Below are positions 17,698-24,719 of a stretch of DNA of 30,573 nucleotides, one piece after another (the first letter of the stretch is position 1; every line of letters starts with the position of its first letter). Made by a program: the position numbers and the translations under genes. Source of the DNA: CAZJHX01 sp964545715 (lineage in GTDB: Bacteria; Myxococcota_A; UBA9042; GCA-2863065); assembly GCA_964545715.1 (NCBI GenBank), contig CAZJHX010000132.1:1-30573 (forward strand). Direction: 5' to 3'. The notes beneath the pieces are model-generated. The model worked only from the letters and a program-made list of their open reading frames with translations, did no database searches and was not told the origin of the DNA.

Positions 17698-18746
17698 GAG
17701 CCAGAACCGGAAGCCAGCTGGATCGCGCGCCGCACCAGGCGACGACCTTCGCTGCGGAGAAACTCGGGCGGCTTGTGACGCGATTGCGAGTGAACATCGC
17801 GATACTGCGCCAGGAAATGAGCGATATACCGCAGCGCGTGAGACTCATCATCCCCCGAGTGCGTCATGAAGGCCAAGGGCCGGCTCTTCGCCGCGCGGAG
17901 ATCTTCATACAGCTCGGCCAGCGTCGGGCCCCACACCATCTTGCCGTCCAGGCTAACGAAGATCTCCAGGTGCAAGACCGCGGGGACGACCTCGTCGAGC
18001 ACGGCGCCTTCGAAGCCGGTGGTGCGATTGCGCCAATATCGGTCATCGGTGCAGACGGCATACTTGGCGGTGGCCGAGGGCCGGCGGAACTCCACGCACT
18101 CCCACACCCAGCCTGTAGCCGCGCGCTGACGGCACACACGGGACGCGGAGTCGTCGGGACCGTTGGCCTCTACGAACGCCACGCATGTCAAGCCGGTCTC
18201 ATCCACCTCGGCCAAGACACCGTGACCCGCACGGTACAGGCACTCTCGAAGGCTGCGAAAGCCGCCGGGGCAGAAATAGGGGTCCCGATACACGCGGGGG
18301 CTCTTGCGCCTGGTGGGCGGGATCGACTTGCCGAGCTCCACCGTCTTCGAGGTGACCGGGGGCTCCGGACGAGGGGTCTTGGAGAAGGGCACCGGCGCCG
18401 GGATCGGCTTCGGTCGACGAACCGGACCAGTGGCCGGCTTGGGCTTGGGCTTGGGCTTGTTGACCGCGGGCTTGACGCGCACAGGTCCCGGGCGCTTCGC
18501 ACGCGGCGGCTTCTTCACCGGCACGGTCTTGGGACCCACCCGCGGCTTGGCCACCTTGGGCGGCTTGCGCGTCGGCTGCGGCGCCGGCGGCTCATAGGTC
18601 GGGGGCTTCAGCTTCACCTTCTGCTTGATGAAGGGACCGAGCTCCTCCCAGTTCTTGGCATCCTCCGTCTTTGTCGGCCCACCGGCAGCCACCAGCGGAC
18701 ATATCACCACCCCAAAAATACCGATAAGAATCATGCTCTTCTTCAT
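17694..18746 (-). CDS. Exported Pro/Lys-rich protein sharing the kinase's six-Cys sensor domain
   Basis: 350 residues from an ATG preceded by a perfect AGGAGG (18752-18757). Residues 1-21 are a signal peptide without a lipobox. Residues ~45-155 are a very basic Pro/Lys/Arg-rich stretch, the kind of linker that can span or bind peptidoglycan. Residues ~157-350 are homologous to the periplasmic part of the downstream kinase. The cysteines at 159, 169, 188, 205, 217 and 232 correspond to 373, 382, 393, 418, 430 and 444 of the kinase. Both contain a WxWxC block and a VWGPTxxEL block, and both end in an RRLVR helix. The gene overlaps the kinase start by four bases. It probably binds the same ligand as the kinase or dimerises with it. 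No enzymatic motif is seen. Confidence 0.85.
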   Translation of the reverse strand: MKKSMILIGIFGVVICPLVAAGGPTKTEDAKNWEELGPFIKQKVKLKPPTYEPPAPQPTRKPPKVAKPRVGPKTVPVKKPPRAKRPGPVRVKPAVNKPKPKPKPATGPVRRPKPIPAPVPFSKTPRPEPPVTSKTVELGKSIPPTRRKSPRVYRDPYFCPGGFRSLRECLYRAGHGVLAEVDETGLTCVAFVEANGPDDSASRVCRQRAATGWVWECVEFRRPSATAKYAVCTDDRYWRNRTTGFEGAVLDEVVPAVLHLEIFVSLDGKMVWGPTLAELYEDLRAAKSRPLAFMTHSGDDESHALRYIAHFLAQYRDVHSQSRHKPPEFLRSEGRRLVRRAIQLASGSGS

Positions 18747-18803
18747 TGTCGCCTCCTAATGAGGCCCTGGAGAGCAAACGCCCGATCTGTAGACACCGTC
18801 TGC

Positions 18804-18823
18804 GGCGCTGATATACTAGCGCC
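18804..18823. promoter_or_regulatory. Inverted repeat in the promoter region of the kinase operon
   Basis: Perfect 6-bp arms (GGCGCT at 18804-18809, AGCGCC at 18818-18823) flank an 8-bp AT-rich centre that reads AGTATATC on the minus strand. The centre could serve as a -10 element (TAGTAT) for the minus-strand operon that starts at 18746, but no good -35 lies at 16-18 bp. The layout fits a repressor operator, possibly for the XRE protein encoded at 19178-19390. Confidence 0.35.
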
Positions 18824-19177
18824 CAGGGTGTTACGGAGCTGGCGCGTGCAAAAGGCCTCCTTTTCAATCCGTGTCAGAAGCCGGTCAAGGGCAGTGCTTT
18901 CAAACTGCTACCCTTGGCTCGACCAAGTCGAAGACATCCCTCGGTAAAGGTGTGGTAATGCCCGCCGGACGCCTTTGTGGAAGGAGACGTTCGGTGGCGC
19001 TGCCCCACCGGACCCGAAGATTGTGCCTCTTTATGTAAGTGCCGCGACCCTCAAGACGGCTGCAAAAAATACACCCATCATTAACGACAAAGGCATGGCT
19101 CTGTAACGGCTGTCAAGCCTTTTTCTTGTCATGCTGTGAAGCCTGTCAATGAAGCCCGTGCAGGGGCCCAAATAGGC
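18824..19177. other. Gene-free, hairpin-rich intergenic region
   Basis: No frame here has convincing coding character. Several hairpins can be drawn: AAGGG 18887-18891 with CCCTT 18911-18915, CTTGG 18913-18917 with CCAAG 18923-18927 (mutually exclusive with the first), an 8-bp stem 18946-18953/18969-18976, and CGGTGG 18992-18997 with CCACCG 19005-19010. Near 19111-19145 TGTCAAGCC, TGTGAAGCC and TGTCAATGAAGCC form imperfect repeats, and a short GGCT/AGCC stem is followed by TTTTT (weak terminator on the plus strand). It could be a structured leader or small RNA, or the long 5' region of the kinase operon. Confidence 0.3.
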
Positions 19178-19390
19178 TCAGATGGAGGGAGGTTTAAAAG
19201 GGTCGAAGGTGGCGCCTTCCTTGAGGCCGATGTCGAAGATCACGCCCAGCTGGTTGCCGCCCGGAACGATGTTGCCGTTTTCCCAGCGCGAGATGGTCTT
19301 CTGCGAGACGCCGAGCCTTTGGCCGAATTCCCGTTGATTGAGGTTGAGTTCAGAACGTAGTTCTCTAATGCTTTCAGGCTTATACGGCAT
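19178..19390 (-). CDS. Small XRE-family HTH regulator
   Basis: 70 residues from the ATG at 19390, chosen because GGGAGG (19398-19403) lies seven bases upstream; an in-frame TTG five codons earlier is less likely. Nearly the whole protein is a lambda-repressor-like helix-turn-helix: IRELRSELNLNQREFGQRLG, followed by the recognition helix SQKTISRWENG. The short tail ends in FDPFKPP. It acts as a DNA-binding repressor or activator. It lies upstream of the kinase operon on the same strand and is the only regulator in the island, so it probably controls the island and perhaps itself. The target site is not proven; the inverted repeat at 18804-18823 is a candidate. Confidence 0.85.
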   Translation of the reverse strand: MPYKPESIRELRSELNLNQREFGQRLGVSQKTISRWENGNIVPGGNQLGVIFDIGLKEGATFDPFKPPSI

Positions 19391-19431
19391 GCTGAAGCCT
19401 CCCAACCAAAGGGTTAAAACGAACGTCCGCT

Positions 19432-19461
19432 ATAATCGGCATCCAGACCCGATCTTGTCAA
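19432..19461 (-). promoter_or_regulatory. Sigma70-type promoter of the XRE gene
   Basis: On the minus strand there is a perfect -35 TTGACA (19456-19461), an 18-bp spacer and a -10 GATTAT (19432-19437). Transcription would start near 19425, giving a ~35-nt leader that carries the GGGAGG ribosome site. This is the best promoter match in the window. Confidence 0.6.
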
Positions 19462-19632
19462 GAGTCAAAATGGCGCTGAAGACAGATTAAGAAGCAACTG
19501 CGGGCGCGACAGCAGCCGCCGGAGACGGGAATTGTGGCGCCGCAAGGGCCTGGATTCGGTTCAGTTTTGCAAGTCGGTTTTCCTGTGTGGCGCGCGAGGC
19601 CTACAGAGGGGTTTCGCAGGCCTGGCCGGTAA

Positions 19633-19878
19633 ATGCAGGCCGCCTGGCACCTGCTGAGCGCGGATGGGCTCGTCACAGCCGGCTACCTCTTGGCGGCCGG
19701 CCTCGGCGCGGTGGAGCCGTCAGCCGATGTGCTGGTGGTCACCGCGATCCGCTTCGCGCTGTACGCCGTGGCGTGGGTGCTGCTGGTGTGTCTGCCGACT
19801 GGGCAGTACCTGCGCGCCCCGCAGTGGATCCTGCTGGCCCTGATCGCCGGGTTGGCCTGGGCGTCTGTGGCAGTCTGA
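19633..19878 (+). CDS. Small hydrophobic membrane protein (81 aa)
   Basis: ATG at 19633 without a clear Shine-Dalgarno. The codons show the strong G/C third-position preference of the neighbouring genes, and the product has about three hydrophobic segments (near 14-26, 33-55 and 63-81). That argues it is genuine even though it lies antisense to the last ~50 codons of the metalloprotease frame, which there has no sensible protein pattern. No family was recognised. It may be the remnant of a larger gene at a rearrangement junction. The ~170 bp before it (19462-19632) shows nothing I can name. Confidence 0.45.
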   Translation: MQAAWHLLSADGLVTAGYLLAAGLGAVEPSADVLVVTAIRFALYAVAWVLLVCLPTGQYLRAPQWILLALIAGLAWASVAV

Positions 19879-20898
19879 GCTGCCAACCACGACGTAGATA
19901 CGCCACCCGCTAGCGCGCGCGGACACCTGGGGCCATGGGGAGCAGGCGGCCGTCCTCTCCTCCGTGCAGCGCAGCTGAGTGGCGCCGCCGGAGTTCACCC
20001 AGGCGCACTTCAGCGTGGAGCAGTCGATGTGAGAGGTGCACGGGCCGCCGAGCCCGATGGGTCCGGCGGGCAGGCACAGCTTGTCGCCCGAGGCAAACTC
20101 CAAACACGCCATGCCGGCCGGGCAGTCGGCGTCCACGTTGCACGGCGCTGAACACGCCGCGGAGTCCGTGGTGCTGCCACACAGCCCGGACTCGCACAGG
20201 GCATGGCCCCAACAGTACTCGCCGCCGGGCACCGCGTTTCCCGCCACACCGCAGAAGCCGTGCGCAGGCCGGCACACCCCCTGTTGGCAGGTCAGGCCGT
20301 CCGGGCAGCCTTCGCCGCACGGTGTCTCGCAATAGTTTCGGCCCTCCTGCCCATACGACTCACAGCTGCCGGCCGCGCAGTGTGCGTCTGACTGGCAGGA
20401 GTCGCATGACAGGCCGCCGTCGAATGGCGACGCTGGATACAGGTAACAGGCCCCGCGCTCGTCGTCGGGTGCCAGCACCTTGGGGGTCAGCGCCGGCTGC
20501 GAAAAGAACATCGTGGCGCTGCGGTCTATCGAGTGCCGCAGGCCGATCGCATGCCCGATCTCGTGCAGCGCCACGTTCTCCAGGTCAGCGCTTGGCAGCG
20601 CGTCCGGGCCGACCTGCCACGACCAGTTCTCGCCCCGAAAGACGATCTGGGCCTCGAAGATCTCGCCTGTCTGCAGGCTGAAGAGCGGACTGGCGTACGC
20701 GATGGCGTTGTCGTCCACAAAGTCGAAGTCATCCTCTTCAAACCGCACGTGAATGCGCCCCGAGCCGCCCTCGCTCGCGACACCCACGTCCTTGAATTGC
20801 AACTTGGAGCACTGCACCTGCTGCCACGACTGGAACGCCGCCCCGATCGCGCTTTGGACGGCGGCCAGGCTGAGATCGTCGCTGCCGGCCTCGTCCAC
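19720..20898 (-). CDS. M10-type (matrixin-like) zinc metalloprotease with Cys-rich repeats, N-terminus apparently missing
   Basis: The reading from the GTG at 20898 gives 392 residues. Residues 1-135 carry the metzincin zinc site HEIGHAIGLRH (112-122) with Glu113 as catalytic base, followed by SATM as the likely Met-turn. Residues ~150-320 are Cys-rich repeats of the kind found in many secreted myxobacterial proteins. The frame stays open 14 codons before the GTG and encodes CSLQWS, a stretch typical of the start of this catalytic domain, but it then meets TGA with no ATG/GTG/TTG. The signal peptide and any propeptide are therefore absent. After about residue 335 the sequence loses all pattern and overlaps the antisense small membrane ORF, so the C-terminal ~55 residues are probably not meaningful. 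It is probably a pseudogene or decaying fragment. Confidence 0.6.
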   Translation of the reverse strand: MDEAGSDDLSLAAVQSAIGAAFQSWQQVQCSKLQFKDVGVASEGGSGRIHVRFEEDDFDFVDDNAIAYASPLFSLQTGEIFEAQIVFRGENWSWQVGPDALPSADLENVALHEIGHAIGLRHSIDRSATMFFSQPALTPKVLAPDDERGACYLYPASPFDGGLSCDSCQSDAHCAAGSCESYGQEGRNYCETPCGEGCPDGLTCQQGVCRPAHGFCGVAGNAVPGGEYCWGHALCESGLCGSTTDSAACSAPCNVDADCPAGMACLEFASGDKLCLPAGPIGLGGPCTSHIDCSTLKCAWVNSGGATQLRCTEERTAACSPWPQVSARASGWRIYVVVGSSDCHRRPGQPGDQGQQDPLRGAQVLPSRQTHQQHPRHGVQREADRGDHQHIG

Positions 20899-20918
20899 GC
20901 TCCACTGCAGGCTACACC

Positions 20919-21026
20919 GTGCTTCAGTCAGGGCTCAAAGGCGCGACCGCCTACGATGTGATGCGCCTGCTGCGTCCGGTTGGCGCGGCCGACGATCGCG
21001 GGGCTCACGAGGTGCAAGCCGACTAG
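20919..21026 (+). pseudogene. Tail fragment of a lost plus-strand gene
   Basis: From a GTG at 20919 a 35-codon frame with good G/C third-position use ends in TAG at 21024-21026. That stop shares a CTAG palindrome with the stop of the convergent DUF493 gene. The frame has no usable start upstream and abuts the headless metalloprotease. This fits the C-terminal remnant of a gene whose front was deleted. No family was recognised. Confidence 0.3.
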
Positions 21027-21292
21027 AGCAGCCTCAGCACGCCCCCATGCGCGTGCAGCGCGGCGAAGAGTGTGCGGCGGTCCTCGTCGCTTTGGACCTC
21101 CAGCGTGAGGATGACCGAGCAGTAGCGTCCGCCGCTGGTTCGTCGGCCGAAGCACAATGTGCTGGGGCGGTCGCCCGCGACTTCCTCGGCTGCAGCGCGC
21201 AGCAGGGCCTCGGTGGTGCCCATGAGCGTGTAGCTCCACTCGCAGGGGTACTCCAGCTCCAGCTTCTGTCCCTGTATTTCGAGGTCCGTCAT
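21023..21292 (-). CDS. DUF493 (YbeD-like) family small protein
   Basis: 89 residues from an ATG at 21292. The layout matches the DUF493/UPF0250 family: a short beta strand, a YPCEWSYTLMG segment, a helix with ALLRAA, a GRRTSGGRYCSVILTLEV strand pair, and a final helix DRRTLFAALHAH. The family has an ACT-like ferredoxin fold and is thought to be a small regulatory or ligand-binding domain; its reaction is unknown. It is 64 bp downstream of the TPR membrane protein on the same strand and could be co-transcribed with it. No strong ribosome site is visible. Confidence 0.8.
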   Translation of the reverse strand: MTDLEIQGQKLELEYPCEWSYTLMGTTEALLRAAAEEVAGDRPSTLCFGRRTSGGRYCSVILTLEVQSDEDRRTLFAALHAHGGVLRLL

Positions 21293-21356
21293 CGCCGCTA
21301 CCGTGCCAGATTTGGTTGGGGGGCGGTACGCTCGTGCGCCTCGGACTGGACCGGCG

Positions 21357-23144
21357 TCAGTGCGTCGAGCTTACATCCGCGTCGGTCAGTTGGGCCTTCA
21401 GGCGGGCGATGTTGCTCAGCGCGTACTTGGGATTGGGCGGGTTTTTCTTCAGCACGCGGCGCCAGGCGGCAAGCGCCAGCCGCTTCTGGCCCAAATGTTC
21501 CAGATACACAGCGTGCTCGATGTGCACGGCCAGATAGCGCGGTCGCTTGCGCTCGGCCGCGGCGATCGCCTCTTGGTATGCGGGCAGCGCCTCTTCATGG
21601 CGGTCCAGGCGCTTCAGGCACTGGGCGACCTTGGTGCTCGTCTTGATGAAGTTCGGGTCGATGCGCCGGCAGTCGAGGTAGTGGCCCAGCGCCGTCTCGT
21701 AGTCCCGGGTGCGCCAGTAGTGATTGCCCAGGTTGAAGTGCGCGAGGAATGTGTCGGGTACCACCTCGGTGTTGTGTTTCCACAGCGTGACGTTGTCCTG
21801 CCACACATCGGCCTGCTGGGACGTGCGCACGCCGCAGCCGACAAGGATTACGGCGGTGGCGACGCCGGCGGCGATCAGTCGTGAGCGCGGCGCGTCCTCG
21901 GCCAAAAGCAGCTTGTCGCCGATGATCGCCAGCGACAGCACCAGACCGACCGTGCCCAGGTACATGTAGTGGTCGGCCACAAACGAGAACTGCATCCAGA
22001 TGAAGTACTTCAGGCCGATGATCGGGCTGATCGTCAGCAGAAAGACCGCGATGCCCCACAGCGCGTGGTCGCCGAGCCATTTTCGCTTGCGCCACACCAC
22101 GAACGCGGCGACGGCCACCGCCGCCAGAGAGATCCAGTATCGGGGCTCCGCATACGACAGCGCCCACTTGGGGTAGATCAGCGCCTGGTCGAAGGGCAGT
22201 ACGGTCTTGAGCGCGTAATGCGCGATAGCCGACACAGCGATGAACGGGCGGATGCCGAGGTCCATCGGCTCCCAGCCGTTTGCGATGTTGGCCTCGCGCG
22301 CCGCCAGCACGCTGATTACCGCAAAGGCCAGCCCGAAGAACGGCGCCGAGCGCAGGGCTGAGGGCAGGGCGCTCCACTTTCCGTCCAGCACCCGGTCCGT
22401 CACGATCAGCACGGGGGCCAGCGTCAGGGCCGCCGCTTTGGCGCTCAGCGCCAGGCTAAACAGCAAGAGCGACACCGTGTACAGCGCCGCCGCTCGCTGG
22501 GGCGCGCGGATGACGCGCCGATACTGGATATAGGCCAGCAGCGACGACCAGAACAGGGCGCTGGAGAGCAGGTTCTTGCGCTCGGCCATCCACGCGACGG
22601 ACTCGACCGCCACCGGATGAAGGGCGAACACGGCGGCGGTCACGACCGCGGGACGAAAGCCGACCCCCAGTGCGCGCAGCACCAGCAGGACCATCAGCGC
22701 GACCAGCGCGTGCAGCACCATCTGCGTGACGTGGTACAGCGGGTGCGCGGGGACATTGATGACCTTGGCCGGCCTCTCCTTCGGCGACAGCCCGACCGCT
22801 TTATGCTCCAGCCAGAACGTGCTGTAGGTCAGCGGGTAGTAATGCAGTGTGGCCGACTCGTTGGAGATGTCGCCCCAGATCGCCGACAGCCCGCCGTCAC
22901 CGACCACAAACTCGTTTTGGTAGATGTACTTGCGGTCGTCAAAGGTGAGGAACTCGTTGTCCAGCGTGCACCAGTACGCCGCGAACACGCTCACGGCGAT
23001 GACCAGCGCCACGGCAAACCAGCGGCGCAGTGGTGTCGCGTCGATCGGCGGCATGGTCGGCAGCTTGGGGTGGCCGCGGCGCCTGGTCTTTGGCGCGTCC
23101 GCCGCTTTGGCTCGCTGCTTCTTCTTGCGGGAGGCGTGACCCAT
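21357..23144 (-). CDS. TMTC-like polytopic membrane protein with C-terminal TPRs
   Basis: 595 residues from the ATG at 23144; an in-frame GTG nine codons earlier is possible. A basic cytoplasmic N-terminus is followed by a GT-C-like membrane region of about ten helices (50-455). It carries the features of the TMTC/DUF1736 group: FDDRKYIYQN near the first luminal loop, LYHVTQMVLHAL, and HPVAVESVAWMAERKNLLSS. Residues ~470-590 are TPR-like helical repeats (FNLGNHYWRTRDYETALGHY). Eukaryotic TMTC proteins are O-mannosyltransferases that use dolichyl-phosphate mannose; bacterial relatives are mostly uncharacterised. A role as a lipid-linked-sugar protein glycosyltransferase is a family-level inference. 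The gene runs in the same direction as the downstream DUF493 gene. Confidence 0.85.
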   Translation of the reverse strand: MGHASRKKKQRAKAADAPKTRRRGHPKLPTMPPIDATPLRRWFAVALVIAVSVFAAYWCTLDNEFLTFDDRKYIYQNEFVVGDGGLSAIWGDISNESATLHYYPLTYSTFWLEHKAVGLSPKERPAKVINVPAHPLYHVTQMVLHALVALMVLLVLRALGVGFRPAVVTAAVFALHPVAVESVAWMAERKNLLSSALFWSSLLAYIQYRRVIRAPQRAAALYTVSLLLFSLALSAKAAALTLAPVLIVTDRVLDGKWSALPSALRSAPFFGLAFAVISVLAAREANIANGWEPMDLGIRPFIAVSAIAHYALKTVLPFDQALIYPKWALSYAEPRYWISLAAVAVAAFVVWRKRKWLGDHALWGIAVFLLTISPIIGLKYFIWMQFSFVADHYMYLGTVGLVLSLAIIGDKLLLAEDAPRSRLIAAGVATAVILVGCGVRTSQQADVWQDNVTLWKHNTEVVPDTFLAHFNLGNHYWRTRDYETALGHYLDCRRIDPNFIKTSTKVAQCLKRLDRHEEALPAYQEAIAAAERKRPRYLAVHIEHAVYLEHLGQKRLALAAWRRVLKKNPPNPKYALSNIARLKAQLTDADVSSTH

Positions 23145-23192
23145 GGCATGGGTATCGTTTCTTCGTCCCACGCTCTGCAGCGGTTTCTGGTG

Positions 23193-24059
23193 TTACGCGG
23201 GGCGGATGGGCAGCGCGGTCTTGGAGGCCGCCAGGTGGCCCGACGACAGCGTGAAGTCCTCGTAGAAGGTGCCGTGCAGCCGGTCCCACAGCGAGAAGAG
23301 GGCGCCGTGGTTGACCAGGCGGCCACGCGGGCAGTGGTGCAGCTTGTGGGCGTGGTTGTCCATGAAGACGTAGCGCAGCGGGCCCAGGTGCAGCGTGTGA
23401 TTCAGGTGGTGCGTGGCCTGCAGCATCAGCACCAGGGCGTAGGCTGTCATCGTGGCGGTCAGGTCCAGGCCCAGCGCAGTCGCGATCAGGGCCAGCGGCG
23501 CCTGAAAGCCGGTGACGGCGGTGTCGAAGAACGACGAGACGTTGCCGCGCAGAAAGTCCAGGTGCTCCACGTTGTGGTGCATGGCGTGGCGGCGGCGGAA
23601 CCAGCGCAGGATCGGGTTGGCGCCCCGGCCGTGATTCAGCGCGCGGTGAATCCAATAATAGGTCCAGTCCGTCAGCAAAACCGCGGCCACGATGGCCGGC
23701 CAGCTCTGGTGTGTCGCGCTCGGCACGCCCGACAGCAGCCACCAGCCGCCGGCGACGACCGCGCCGCCGCACAACACGCCCTTTACGAACACCAGCGCCA
23801 AGCCGCGTCGTACGGCCGCCAGATCGGGCGGCGGCAATATGACCGCCGGCGCGCGACGCTCCAGCTCCAGGACGACCAGCAAGTTGATCACCGAGACGAT
23901 GGCGAAGCTCATCAGGACCAGCGGCAGCGATATGCCGAAGCCGGCCAACACGGCCACGAAGACGACGGCCGGACCCAGATGGACAGCCACCCCGATCGGC
24001 TGGCTGCTCAAGGGCTCCGCGGGGACGTCGGGGCTCGGCTGGATGACGAAGCCGCTCAT
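23193..24059 (-). CDS. Sterol desaturase / fatty acid hydroxylase family membrane enzyme
   Basis: 288 residues from an ATG that overlaps the TetR stop by four bases. Several hydrophobic helices occur (about 25-65, 88-110, 120-137, 185-215). The diiron histidine clusters of the family are present in order: HRALNH (138-143), HAMHH (158-162), HHLNH (217-221) and HAHKLHH (236-242). Such enzymes use a non-heme diiron centre and O2 to hydroxylate or desaturate lipids, sterols or carotenoids. The substrate cannot be read from sequence. Translational coupling to the TetR gene implies the regulator controls it, perhaps in response to a lipid. Confidence 0.88.
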   Translation of the reverse strand: MSGFVIQPSPDVPAEPLSSQPIGVAVHLGPAVVFVAVLAGFGISLPLVLMSFAIVSVINLLVVLELERRAPAVILPPPDLAAVRRGLALVFVKGVLCGGAVVAGGWWLLSGVPSATHQSWPAIVAAVLLTDWTYYWIHRALNHGRGANPILRWFRRRHAMHHNVEHLDFLRGNVSSFFDTAVTGFQAPLALIATALGLDLTATMTAYALVLMLQATHHLNHTLHLGPLRYVFMDNHAHKLHHCPRGRLVNHGALFSLWDRLHGTFYEDFTLSSGHLAASKTALPIRPA

Positions 24060-24679
24060 GGCAGGGCCGCCAGCTGGGTCTCCAGGCCCAGGACCAGCTC
24101 CTCGAACGCCGCGTCCGCGCCCGCCCGGTCGCCTGTGGCCAGGGTATGACTCTGGAGCCCGCGTACGGCGGCCACGATCAGCACCGCGCCCGCCCGCGCC
24201 CGGTCGTCCGGGCATCCCTGAGCCCGAAGCGTTTGCGCGATCATGTCGATGCGCGACGCGGCGATCGACTGGACCCACGCGTCATAGGGCGGGCCGCTCA
24301 AGCCGAGGGCGAAGACCTCTTGAAACAGCCGCACGTACGGCATGCGCTCCGGGGCGTTGAAGGCCGACCACGCGACTCGCAGCAGGTGACCGGGCCCGCT
24401 GCCCGAACCGGCGGTCATGGCGGCCATGATCAGCTCGCGGATATACCGGCCGTCGCGCGCTCGGACCTCGTCCAGCACGGCCAGGATCAGCGCGTCGCGA
24501 GAGCCGAAATAGTAGAGCAGCGTGCGATGTGTGAGCCCGACCGCGGCTGCCAGCGGGCGCACCGAGAGGTTGGTCAGCCCGTGCTCCACGACGTAGTCCG
24601 CGGCCGCGCTCAGCAGCGCCTCTTTTTTGCCCGCGTGGCGCGCACGCCGTCCGTCAGGTTTATGTTCCACCTGGTTCAT
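24056..24679 (-). CDS. TetR/AcrR family transcriptional regulator
   Basis: 207 residues. The N-terminal HTH spans ~18-65: LTNLSVRPLAAAVGLT followed by HRTLLYYFGSRDAL, the usual YYxF signature. The C-terminal ~140 residues are the variable helical ligand-binding and dimerisation domain. The start ATG at 24679 has no Shine-Dalgarno and lies inside a perfect palindrome, which fits a leaderless, self-repressed transcript. The stop overlaps the start of the desaturase gene, so regulator and enzyme are one operon. Confidence 0.9.
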   Translation of the reverse strand: MNQVEHKPDGRRARHAGKKEALLSAAADYVVEHGLTNLSVRPLAAAVGLTHRTLLYYFGSRDALILAVLDEVRARDGRYIRELIMAAMTAGSGSGPGHLLRVAWSAFNAPERMPYVRLFQEVFALGLSGPPYDAWVQSIAASRIDMIAQTLRAQGCPDDRARAGAVLIVAAVRGLQSHTLATGDRAGADAAFEELVLGLETQLAALP

Positions 24680-24716
24680 GAACCACTTGGTACAACTTCT
24701 TCGGACCGGGCGTCAA
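24672..24716 (-). promoter_or_regulatory. TetR promoter and candidate operator
   Basis: A perfect 14-bp palindrome, TGGTTCATGAACCA, occupies 24672-24685 and includes the TetR start codon. A minus-strand TTGACG (24711-24716) with TTGTAC 15 bp downstream (24690-24695) would place the transcription start near 24683, almost at the ATG. A repressor on the palindrome would block initiation directly. The -10 match and spacing are imperfect. Confidence 0.5.
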
Positions 24717-24719
24717 GGA

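Noticed and set aside
22617..24149. Plus-strand 510-aa ORF opposite the TMTC-like and desaturase genes
   Set aside because: Composition (Gln/His/Arg-rich, no pattern) marks it as an antisense shadow of well-supported genes.
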